From Myxococcales bacterium (GTDB lineage Bacteria > Myxococcota_A > Polyangia > Polyangiales > Polyangiaceae), in assembly GCA_016212965.1 (NCBI GenBank), contig JACRDA010000057.1:1-36524 (forward strand): a DNA stretch of 36,524 nucleotides. The letters are read 5' to 3'. The notes under the pieces were generated by a model. The model was not told the DNA's origin and did not search any database. It saw nothing but the letters and a program-made list of their open reading frames with translations. This document shows, in pieces, positions 25,701 through 32,767 of the stretch; position 1 is the stretch's first letter; every line of letters begins with the position of its first letter. The translations under genes were made by a program, and so were the position numbers.

Positions 25701-27050
25701 GAGACGGCTCCGCTCGATCCCGAGCGCGCCGTGCTCCTCTCCGCCTACGCGGTCGCGCTCCACGACAGCGAGGCCACGGAGCGCGCGCTCCGCGAGGCGC
25801 TCTCGACGTTTCCCCGCCGACAGCGCTTCGACGTGGATGGCTTCGTGGACGCCATCTCCTTCAGCGCAGCGAGCCGCTACTTCGCGACCGTGGTCGGGCG
25901 GAAGGTGGTCGTGCACGACCGCGCCGGTGGCCCGGTCGGTCCCGTCAGGGCCACGAAGGGCGACGCCGCCCCGAGCGTCGCGGTGAGCGGCGACGGGTCG
26001 CTCGTCGGCACGCTCGCGGGCGGGACGCTCCAGATCAGCCGCCTGAGCGGAGAGCGCGTCGCCCTTCCGAAGATACCGCACCGCATTCTCGCGTTCGGCT
26101 TTCTTCCCGGGAACGAGGTCGTCACGGTGGACGTGGACCTCGTCATGGTGCGCTGGCAGATCATGCCCGAGCTCGTGCCGAGGCAAGAACGATCCCTGCT
26201 GCAGCAGTTCACGTCGCAGTGTCGCCTGCCGGGGTCGGACGAGGGCAAGGTCTGCTGGGTGAGCTTCGGCGCGGACAGCACCGTGCTCGCGTTGAACATC
26301 GAGGGAACCGGGTCGGTGGCCGTGTGGCGCGTCGCACCCCAGATGGAGGAGCTTCTGCCCATCCTGCTCGAGGTGAGGCCCGAGGAGCTGAAGAGCCACC
26401 TCGCTTTCGGCTCCTTCAGCGCCGACGGAACGCGGCTCGTCGTCACGGACCCCTACGGCGTGACCGTCCGGGCGCTCGACGGCGGTCGTTCTTCGCGGTT
26501 CGCCGGCCGGAGCTCCGTTCTCGCGGTCGTGGACGCGGCGGACACGCCGCCCCCTGCTGCGTTCGTCGTGGCCGCGGCGGACGGTGCTCAGGTCAAGCTC
26601 TGGCGCGAGGGAGACACGACGAGACCGTCGCAGTACCTGCAGCACGTCGGCGACGTCGGCGCTGCCGCGTTCGGTCCGCGGGGGCTGCTCGCGACCGCCG
26701 GCGAGGACGCGGTCGTCCAGGTCTGGGACCCGTCTGCGAAGGTGGCGCGGCTCCTGGCGCGGGTCCCCTACAAGGCCGTGAAGGACTACGACCTGTGGTT
26801 TCGTACCGGCATGGCCTGGGCGCCCGACGGGAGCGCCCTCGCCGTCGCGAGCCGCGATGGCGGGCACGTGGACCTCTGGTCGCTCGCCCCGGTGGAGCTC
26901 CCCTCGGGCGGCGCGGAGCTCGTCGCGGAGGCGTGTAGGCGTGTCGCGCTCGAGCTCGATGCGCGCGAGCGCGAGGAGCTCGGTCTCGCGAACGTGCCCG
27001 ACCCCTGTCCCCGGCAGATCGAGCCGACCCGGCGCGATGCGCCGCCATGA
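22782..27050 (+). CDS. Pseudocaspase-nSTAND1 NTPase with TM helix and WD40-like C-terminus
   Basis: A 1422-residue protein from ATG 22782, coupled to the CHAT-NTPase gene by a 4-bp overlap. Residues 1-240 are helical. About 245-455 has a caspase-like layout, but the usual GHG is AGDGV (Asp 303) and the usual D-A-C-x-S-G is DGAFSG (Ala 353), so both catalytic positions are replaced. The nSTAND1 NTPase starts at NPFLGLNPYE (473-482), with HGRD, Walker A GASGSGKS (513-520) and Walker B VLVVDQFEEL (597-606). A basic patch and hydrophobic helix (about 901-925: GALALALVAGIGVGG) predict a membrane anchor. Degenerate WD40-like beta-propeller repeats fill about 1010-1385. Inferred role: a membrane-associated sensor and scaffold in which the dead caspase fold may act as adaptor or decoy for the active CHAT proteases. 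Confidence 0.9.
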   Translation: MNEAERALLERLAGASDPEAQQAVVVEALRARLSAELCDAFDAACVVGRFHPGLLAAVLDVSRDEGGRRFAALEALPMVRRLPDGGCRVSSGARRAVRSRLGAQAGSRLETWSRRACAFFSDGKTLDDRCQALFHAFWGNPAEVPDRLAALDAEVAWAEPPAALASILDELAAVAALRANAVGPDGAAIAAFAAGVAERTQQRLDPALRSLRAASGADAPPWLRDASLRLLRATPTGAEQRLAVLAAWARPHAERVARVLRALDYEVASLDLGPAADAASALADELGRRVRPGGQLILWLAGDGVSSFGAEGIGARLGDARDAAGPRTLDVAHLGSSLVELGARQILAVLDGAFSGPLPLWPLRESIDDRIEFREDYEYFLRTRACVALASHGAPGGDPAVFEQALCGGLEGQGSEHGVVTSATLLRHLLGALPPGVSATRSALDGRSGGDFVIATERAASLAAAPALARDHNPFLGLNPYECSDGYRFHGRDAETRRLMERVGAGPFTAVVGASGSGKSSLVQAGLLAGLPPSEYAAGRTIRPGGSPCANLLGALEDLADASSPLGEERLDAEGLGARARACLEAWLRREAPKRCVLVVDQFEELYTLTSEDERDLFLALLVAALEHDNLRLVITVRADFELLARHGPLDALWSSGRFPHVPMSRRQLHDVLVQNARSQAIHFEPAALVERIADDADVERGGMALMSFALSELYERLAGEASAPGGRVLRLEDYELQGGVRGALQTCAERLFASLDEAEQATMRRTLSRLVTVRGAEPTRRRTLERALEVDDDAETARTRRLLERLERARLVARRRGTHGERYVELAHEVLIVAWPRLWRWVHDDRNRELRERVSQAALEGAPWQDHKELDEVLRRVRRDPYLVSRDERRFLEEARGKRRRRRSLGGALALALVAGIGVGGVRCKALVDEKDDKTLAVERAWERVSQAEAKASEDRQLAALTTLMSRARTLRETAPLDPERAVLLSAYAVALHDSEATERALREALSTFPRRQRFDVDGFVDAISFSAASRYFATVVGRKVVVHDRAGGPVGPVRATKGDAAPSVAVSGDGSLVGTLAGGTLQISRLSGERVALPKIPHRILAFGFLPGNEVVTVDVDLVMVRWQIMPELVPRQERSLLQQFTSQCRLPGSDEGKVCWVSFGADSTVLALNIEGTGSVAVWRVAPQMEELLPILLEVRPEELKSHLAFGSFSADGTRLVVTDPYGVTVRALDGGRSSRFAGRSSVLAVVDAADTPPPAAFVVAAADGAQVKLWREGDTTRPSQYLQHVGDVGAAAFGPRGLLATAGEDAVVQVWDPSAKVARLLARVPYKAVKDYDLWFRTGMAWAPDGSALAVASRDGGHVDLWSLAPVELPSGGAELVAEACRRVALELDAREREELGLANVPDPCPRQIEPTRRDAPP

Positions 27051-27093
27051 CGCTGCGCGCCCTCACGCAGCCGCTAGCCAACAGGAACGCCCC

Positions 27094-28620
27094 ATGCCGC
27101 ACACCGTTCATCTGGAGCTCACCGCGCCCTTCGCGCTCGGCGACTACTGCGCGGAGGTCGCGCTCGAGGACGGCACGAGCGCGCGCGTCGTGCTGCGCAA
27201 GGGTGTCTACGACGGCGCGCTGCCCGCTCGGGCCCGAACGATGCGCCTCGTGCTCGCCGACGCGCCCGACGGGGAGGCGCCGCTCGCGCTCGAGGACCCC
27301 TCGTGCGCGACCGAGCCGGCCGGGCCGCCCGTGTGGCTCGACGCCCTGTTCGACGCGGGCGTCCCGGTGCCCGCGGACGGCCGGCTCGTCGTTCAGGTGG
27401 TGTGGGGCCTGCCGTGCGACGCCGAGGTCCCCCCGCCGAACGCCACGGACGGAAAACGCTTCGGCTCGTGGGAGCACATTCTCTGCGCCGAGCGCGTCGG
27501 TCTCGACGAGCACGACCAGCCACTCGTCGCCCGCGGCGTCCGGGCCGCGGTCGACAAGAGCACGAAGCTCGCCGTCGGCAGCAAAACCCTCGAGTTCGGG
27601 CAGATCATCGCGCTGGCTGGCGACTTCTACGCGCACCTCGACGACGCGGCGAAGGCGGACGTGGACATCGCGGCGGCCTGGCCGGAGGTGGGCGGTCTGC
27701 TCGGCGCGCTCGCCGGCGACTACCGGGCGCTCACCTTGAGCGCCGACAGCGCCGCGGCCGCGCAGGCCATCCTCGGGGTCGTGTTCCGCGATCGCGACCA
27801 GCGCCCCAGCATCGCCGCGGAGGTGTTCACCGCCATCGGGGACACCCTGTTCCGCGGGTTTCCCGGGCGCCGCTATGCGGCGCTCGCGAGCCAGAACTTC
27901 TGCCACTTCGGCCACCAGCCGTGGGACGGGACCGAGGACGATGCGGCGAACGAGGCGCTGCGTCTCTACCGGCTCTACCACGCTCGCGCGCTCCGCGAGG
28001 TCGCCGCCGCGCCCCGGGACGTGAAGGTGCTCGGCCAGGCCATGGTCGTCGACGCCTTCGCCTGCCACTTCCTCACGGATCTGTTCGCCTCCGGCCACAT
28101 CCGCGTCCCGCGCCGCGCCCTCGTCGGGACGCTCGGCATCGTGTGCGGCGGCAAGGCCTCGGTGGCCGCTCACAACGAGGACAACCAGGGCCTCTGGGTC
28201 CGCATGCGACGCGGCCCAGCCAAGGGCGCGCGGGTGGTGTGGCGCGCCTACGGCGACAGCTACCTGCGCACGCCGGAGAGCCTCCAGCACCTCGAGATGG
28301 TGCGCGAGGCGGTCCGCCGCTCGACGGCCGAGGTGCTGCTGACCTGTGCAGGCGAGAAGCTGCCGGCGATCCTGGCGGAGCACCTGATCCCGGTGCCCCT
28401 GGCGCCGGGCGAGGGTCCCGCGCCCGGGGACGCGCCCCCCGATGCGGCGCTCCTCGGCCCGAAGCACGCGAGCGCAGAGCGCCCCACGGGCGTGCCTGGG
28501 CACAATGGCTTCCCGCTCTACGCCCTCTCCTCGGCGGGCGTCCTCGGTCGACGACGCGGCGACGGTCCCACCTACGACCTGGCTCGCGGCAAGGGGCAAT
28601 TCGTGCTCGGGAGCGCGTGA
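27094..28620 (+). CDS. Zinc-dependent phospholipase C/P1 nuclease-like protein
   Basis: A 508-residue protein from ATG 27094 with AGGAA seven bases upstream; the gap to the previous gene is 43 bases. The N-terminal 120 residues are beta-rich and unassigned. The C-terminal half has clustered metal-binding residues: NFCHFGHQPW, YHARAL, FACHFLTDLFASGHIRVPRR and AAHNEDNQGLW. The H-x3-D plus distant His pattern, and the family-like LTDLFASGH, fit the zinc phospholipase C / S1-P1 nuclease fold. No signal peptide is present, unlike the secreted phospholipases, consistent with an intracellular effector. Its stop overlaps the start of the CHAT gene by one base (TGATG). Likely membrane-damaging effector of the operon; nuclease activity is the alternative. 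Confidence 0.8.
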   Translation: MPHTVHLELTAPFALGDYCAEVALEDGTSARVVLRKGVYDGALPARARTMRLVLADAPDGEAPLALEDPSCATEPAGPPVWLDALFDAGVPVPADGRLVVQVVWGLPCDAEVPPPNATDGKRFGSWEHILCAERVGLDEHDQPLVARGVRAAVDKSTKLAVGSKTLEFGQIIALAGDFYAHLDDAAKADVDIAAAWPEVGGLLGALAGDYRALTLSADSAAAAQAILGVVFRDRDQRPSIAAEVFTAIGDTLFRGFPGRRYAALASQNFCHFGHQPWDGTEDDAANEALRLYRLYHARALREVAAAPRDVKVLGQAMVVDAFACHFLTDLFASGHIRVPRRALVGTLGIVCGGKASVAAHNEDNQGLWVRMRRGPAKGARVVWRAYGDSYLRTPESLQHLEMVREAVRRSTAEVLLTCAGEKLPAILAEHLIPVPLAPGEGPAPGDAPPDAALLGPKHASAERPTGVPGHNGFPLYALSSAGVLGRRRGDGPTYDLARGKGQFVLGSA

Positions 28621-30608
28621 TGGACCTCGGGCATTTCCAGAGCTTCTCGGCCGCCATCCCGGTCCGCGAGCTGCTCGCCGCGCTCGCGGCCCGTCCGTGC
28701 CGCACGATCGTGCTCCATCGCAGCGTGCCGGGATACCCACCGCTCTTCTACCGGTACGAGGTCGACGCGGGGCTGCTCGCGCTCCTGCTCGGTGCCGATC
28801 CGGACGCGCCGCTCGAGCGCGCCTTCGGTCTGCACGAGCACCAGGCCACGCCCGGCCTGAGAGGACCCCTCGGGCTCGCCTCGAGCGGTCCCCGCTCCGC
28901 CCCCGGGCACCCGGAGCTCGCGGTCGGCGGCGCTGCGGGAGCGCCGCGATCGGCTGCCTGGGTGCAGTCCATGTATCCCCACCTCGCGCCGTCCGTCGTG
29001 GCGCTCGCCGACGGCGATACGTTGGAGGTCGAGGTGAGTCTCGGCACCGAGCCACGCGGCTCGATCGCGTCCGCCTTGTCGGTCGCCATCCCTGCCGGGC
29101 TCGACCGGGTGGACGTCATCGCCTCCGTGTCCGACGCGCGCGGGCTCACCCGGCCGGCGGGCGCCGCATGGAGCGGCGTCCTGACGGTGGCCCGTGACGC
29201 AACCGTGTCCCCCGCGTCGTGCACCTTCCGCGCTCAGGCGCTCGGCCCGGGCCCGTACTCGCTCACGGTCACCTTCCACTCCGGCGCCGCCGTGCTCGGG
29301 CACGCCACGCTCGACCTCGCCGCCCAGGGCGAGGACCCCCACTTCGCGACCTCGCTCTCCTCGGCGCCCATCGCCGTGCGCCCCGAGGCGCGCACCTCGC
29401 AGCGGCTCCAGATCACCGGGACGGCCAGCGGCTACGAGGTGCTCATGTGGAATGACCTGGGCCAGGCCTTGCCCGCCGAGACCTGGGCTCTACCGGCCTT
29501 CTTCCTCGATCTCGCCGCGCAGCAGCTCCAAGCGTCCACGGACATGCGCGCGCTGCGACAGGCGGGTGCGGCGATCTGGGTGCAGATCCCCGCACCGGTC
29601 CGAGCCTTCCTCTGCGCCGGCGCGGGCTCGGACGTCCCGCTCGTCATCACGAGCGAGGAACCGCTCTTGCCCTTCGAGGCCATGGTGCTCGCCGACGCTC
29701 CCGGGCGCCCGCTCCTCGGGGTCGATCGCCCGGTGCTGCGCTGGGTTCCCCGCGAGCCGTCGCCGCAGCGTCGCGACCTCGAGGTGCACGCCGCTGCGTG
29801 CATCCGGCCGATCTACGCGCCTCCGAACGCGCTCCCCGACGCGGAGGAAGAAGAGAAGGACCTCGGCCCTCGGCTGCCCATCGTCGAGCACGTGCGGAGC
29901 CGCGCGGAGCTCGAGCACCTGGCGGACCAGACGGGCGTGTCGCTCGTCCACTTCGCCGGGCACGCACAGGGCGGCCTCACCGGCGGGCTGCGCTTCGATG
30001 GCGGCCCGCCCGTGACGATGCTGTTCTTCTTCGACCGCAAGCTCTTCGAGCAGCCCCCGTTCATGTTCATCAACGGGTGCCAGGCTGCGCTCGCGGCGGG
30101 TGGCAACCTCGCCGCGTATGCCAACATCCCGCGGACCCTCGTCGTCGCGCGCGCGCCGGGCGTGCTCGCCTCCGTCATCGAGGTCCAGAGCGCCGCCGCG
30201 CGCGAGGCCGCGCAGACCTTCTACGACACCCTGACCAAGAGCCCGAACGTCGGCGAGGCCGTTCGCGCGATCCGCCGCCGCGCGCTCGCCACGTCCGTGC
30301 CCGCCCACGCCGCCACGTTCCTGAGCTACCTCCTGTACGCGCCCCGGATCTCACGTTGCGCGTGCACAGGCCCGGCGCTCCGCCACCCCCTTGAAACGGG
30401 CCGTCGTCCGCCTTTGCGCCTTTGGCTGCGCGCGAGCCGCCACAAACCCCGCGTCTTGAATCAAGACAGGGGGTTTGTGGCGGCAGTGGGCGCCCCGAAG
30501 CAGCCCGCGAGCCGCCACAAGTGCCGTGTCTTGAATCAAGACAGGGGGTTTGTGGCGGCAGTGGGCGCCCCGAAGTGCGCGCGAGCCGCCACAAGTGCCG
30601 TGTCTTGA
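28620..30608 (+). CDS. CHAT-domain protease, C-terminus frameshifted into hairpin array
   Basis: Starts at ATG 28620, overlapping the previous stop by one base, with GGAG upstream. Residues 1-120 are an unassigned domain (FHEHQATPG-like segment HEHQATPGL). About 125-235 is beta-sandwich-like. The C-terminal CHAT domain has His 448 (HFAGHA) and Cys 487 (INGCQAA). The frame as sequenced reads YLLYAPRIS and continues through two hairpin repeats to 30608. One extra G near 30344 would give the family-typical ending YLLYGAPDLTLRV and a stop at 30394, a protein of 591 aa. The tail is therefore probably a one-base deletion or sequencing error; the catalytic domain is intact either way. Inferred partner or executor of the CHAT-NTPase and STAND proteins. 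Confidence 0.85.
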   Translation: MDLGHFQSFSAAIPVRELLAALAARPCRTIVLHRSVPGYPPLFYRYEVDAGLLALLLGADPDAPLERAFGLHEHQATPGLRGPLGLASSGPRSAPGHPELAVGGAAGAPRSAAWVQSMYPHLAPSVVALADGDTLEVEVSLGTEPRGSIASALSVAIPAGLDRVDVIASVSDARGLTRPAGAAWSGVLTVARDATVSPASCTFRAQALGPGPYSLTVTFHSGAAVLGHATLDLAAQGEDPHFATSLSSAPIAVRPEARTSQRLQITGTASGYEVLMWNDLGQALPAETWALPAFFLDLAAQQLQASTDMRALRQAGAAIWVQIPAPVRAFLCAGAGSDVPLVITSEEPLLPFEAMVLADAPGRPLLGVDRPVLRWVPREPSPQRRDLEVHAAACIRPIYAPPNALPDAEEEEKDLGPRLPIVEHVRSRAELEHLADQTGVSLVHFAGHAQGGLTGGLRFDGGPPVTMLFFFDRKLFEQPPFMFINGCQAALAAGGNLAAYANIPRTLVVARAPGVLASVIEVQSAAAREAAQTFYDTLTKSPNVGEAVRAIRRRALATSVPAHAATFLSYLLYAPRISRCACTGPALRHPLETGRRPPLRLWLRASRHKPRVLNQDRGFVAAVGAPKQPASRHKCRVLNQDRGFVAAVGAPKCARAATSAVS

Positions 30609-30633
30609 ATCAAGACAGGGGGTTTGTGGCGGC
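30436..30633. repeat. Hairpin-repeat array C: three 49-bp palindromes
   Basis: Units at 30436-30484, 30511-30559 and 30585-30633 (75 and 74 bp apart) have the same stems as array B (GCCGCCACAA, GTCTTGA) and the same spacer core AGTGGGCGCC. Unit 1 has AAACCCCGC instead of AAGTGCCGY in the left arm, so it pairs almost perfectly across the whole 49 bp. The array sits between convergent genes, 42 bases past the likely true stop of the CHAT gene, and is the right bracket of the conflict locus. It could also act as a bidirectional terminator. Confidence 0.95.
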
Positions 30634-30675
30634 AGTGGGCGCCTCGGAACGCCCGGAGGGCATGGCCCGCCCGTG

Positions 30676-32661
30676 TCAGCGCGCGATGCGCGGCGCCTTC
30701 GGGGCGAAGGTCACCCGCCGCACCTCGCGGATGCGCCCCTCGGCGACCTCCCCCTCGACGAGCTCGTAGCCGAGCAGGGCGAACACGCGGCCCCGCAGGA
30801 AGAGCGGGCGCGCATTGCCGTACCAGTCGACGCAGCTCGCCTTGCAGCCGTCGTCCGCCGCGGCCGGATCGCGCGGTGGCTCGGCCGCGAGCGTGCCGAG
30901 CTCCGAGAGGGCGAGCGCCTGGTTGCGCAGGAAGAGAATGGACGCCGACTCGGTGAAGAGGTGCTCGTAGCCGGGCCGGCCGGCCTGGCGAATGGGCAGG
31001 CCGAGCAGGCCCGCGTCGGCCGATTCGGGCTTGTAGAAGAAGCCGTGGCTCCGGAGCTCGCCCTGCGAGGCGTCCTTGCGGGTGTAGCGCGCGGCGAGGC
31101 GCGGCTCGCTCCGGCCGCCAGGGTCGTCCCCGCCGCCGGCGCCGGCGCCGGCCCCGAGCGCGACCGGCGAGAAGTGCAGGTCCTTGCCGGCCGTGCCGAT
31201 GACGATGGCGTCGGTGCCGAGGGCCTCGATGCGATCGACGCCGTGGGGCAGGGGCAGGCGCGTCGCGGCGCCGCCGGTCGCGAAGCGATAGGCGAAGACG
31301 GCGCCGCCGTGCGCTTGGGCGTCGCCCCAGCTCGAGCCCGTGCCATAGAGCAGGTGCGCGCCGACGAAGCGGTTCTGGAGCGTGTAGCCCTCGGGCTTCG
31401 GCAGCGGGTGATAGGCCTCGCGCGGCGCGGCGTCGCCGCCGTCCGAGAACGACTCGAGCGGTACCCGCAGGAGCGCGATGGAGCCCTGGGTGGCCTCGCT
31501 CGACCACATGGCCTCGCCCGACCCCTCGCTCTGCACGACGACGTGGAGCGCGCCGTCGGCCTCGAGGAACGAGAACTGGTCGACGGGCGCACCGAGCACG
31601 CGGAGCACGCTCGGCGCCGAGCCGTCGAGGGGCATGCGGTACACGAGCGAGCGCTGCACGCTCTGCTCGCCCTCCGTCGCCCAGTCGGTGACCCACACGT
31701 AGACCGACCCGGGCGACACGTAGAACACGCGCCCGGCCGGCCCCATCACGACCGTCGACTCGCAGGCGAGCTCGGGCTTGCCGAGGTCGCACGCCGTCAC
31801 GGTGTGCAGGGCGAGCGAGCTCGAGGCCATGATCGGCCGGTACACGCGCGTCGAGGTGGCGGTGCGGCGCCACTCGGCGTCGGTCGCGCCCTCGTGCCAC
31901 TTGCGCAGGGCCGGCAGCGATTTCCACGGGTCGTCGTCGTCGAGGGCGAGGTAGAGTGGCGTGTAGAAGACGAGCGTGTCGCCGATGAGCCGGCTCGCGT
32001 AATTGCGCGACGAGTAGTAGTCGTTCGAGCGCAGGTGGTAGGTCGCCCGGTAGGCGAGGCGCCCGGCGTCGTCGATGTCGAAGAGGCCGAGCTCGGTGCC
32101 CCCGCGCGCGTAGCTGTAGCCGACGACCACGACCGTATTCGCGCCGAGGAGCATCTCGTCGTACCAGGTGCCGCCCGGATCGATGCCCGGACCGTAGGCG
32201 TCGACCGCCGAGACGGGCTCGAGGCTCCCGTCGCCGATCGCGACCGTGAAGAGCCGCCCGCGGCGCAGGACGACGAGGTGCCCGCCGTGCACCTTCACGA
32301 TGCCGCCCTCGTCGACGCCCGCGTGCTGCGTGTTCGTGACGGACTCCTCGCCACCCGCGGCGGTCTGCGCCGGGGCCGCCGTGGGCTCGGGCGGTGCCGG
32401 CGGTCCCGCCGCCTCGCTCATGCCCGGGCTGTCGGACGCGGACCTCCTGCGCTCGCGCTCCTGCGCCGCCGCGAGCTCGCGCAGGAAGGTCTCGAGCTCG
32501 GCGTCCGAGCCGAACGCCGTCATGGTCTTGCGCGCGGCGTGCTCGACGACGAAGCGACTGCCCGGACCGCTCCGGCACCCGCTCGCGGCCGAGGCGCCGA
32601 GCACGAGGCAGAGCAGCGGCAGCGCGCGGAGCACGGGACCGAGGGCTTGTCGAAGGCGCAT
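30676..32661 (-). CDS. Lipoprotein with C-terminal beta-propeller domain (Beta_propel family)
   Basis: A 661-residue protein from ATG 32661. A signal peptide (LLCLVLGASAASGC) with a lipobox-like end predicts a lipoprotein. A low-complexity Pro/Ala region (about 85-105) precedes the family start motif TNTQHAGVDEGGIVKV, typical of secreted proteins with the Beta_propel domain. Repeated strand patterns follow (HLVVLRRGRLFTV, SVYVWVTDW, ALHVVVQSE, LLYGTGSSWGD). The C-terminus has a Cys pair (GCKASC). It is probably cell-surface; function unknown, perhaps ligand or carbohydrate binding. The gene converges on the CHAT gene and array C and stands alone. Confidence 0.85.
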   Translation of the reverse strand: MRLRQALGPVLRALPLLCLVLGASAASGCRSGPGSRFVVEHAARKTMTAFGSDAELETFLRELAAAQERERRRSASDSPGMSEAAGPPAPPEPTAAPAQTAAGGEESVTNTQHAGVDEGGIVKVHGGHLVVLRRGRLFTVAIGDGSLEPVSAVDAYGPGIDPGGTWYDEMLLGANTVVVVGYSYARGGTELGLFDIDDAGRLAYRATYHLRSNDYYSSRNYASRLIGDTLVFYTPLYLALDDDDPWKSLPALRKWHEGATDAEWRRTATSTRVYRPIMASSSLALHTVTACDLGKPELACESTVVMGPAGRVFYVSPGSVYVWVTDWATEGEQSVQRSLVYRMPLDGSAPSVLRVLGAPVDQFSFLEADGALHVVVQSEGSGEAMWSSEATQGSIALLRVPLESFSDGGDAAPREAYHPLPKPEGYTLQNRFVGAHLLYGTGSSWGDAQAHGGAVFAYRFATGGAATRLPLPHGVDRIEALGTDAIVIGTAGKDLHFSPVALGAGAGAGGGDDPGGRSEPRLAARYTRKDASQGELRSHGFFYKPESADAGLLGLPIRQAGRPGYEHLFTESASILFLRNQALALSELGTLAAEPPRDPAAADDGCKASCVDWYGNARPLFLRGRVFALLGYELVEGEVAEGRIREVRRVTFAPKAPRIAR

Positions 32662-32767
32662 GGGGCTGTCTACCGAACGGCGCGGCGGGCGCCGAGCTTT
32701 CAGTGGCGCGCGCGGCGCGCGCGCCCGATCCTTGCGGCTTGTCTCTGCCGCCCGTCCATGCCACCGG

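Noticed and set aside
26593..29055. 820-residue minus-strand open frame
   Set aside because: Shadow of the STAND, phospholipase-like and CHAT genes; low-complexity Arg/Ala composition and no motif.
10436..30633. Hairpin arrays as retron msr/msd RNA
   Set aside because: No reverse transcriptase is encoded in the window, and the units are tandem rather than a single msr-msd.
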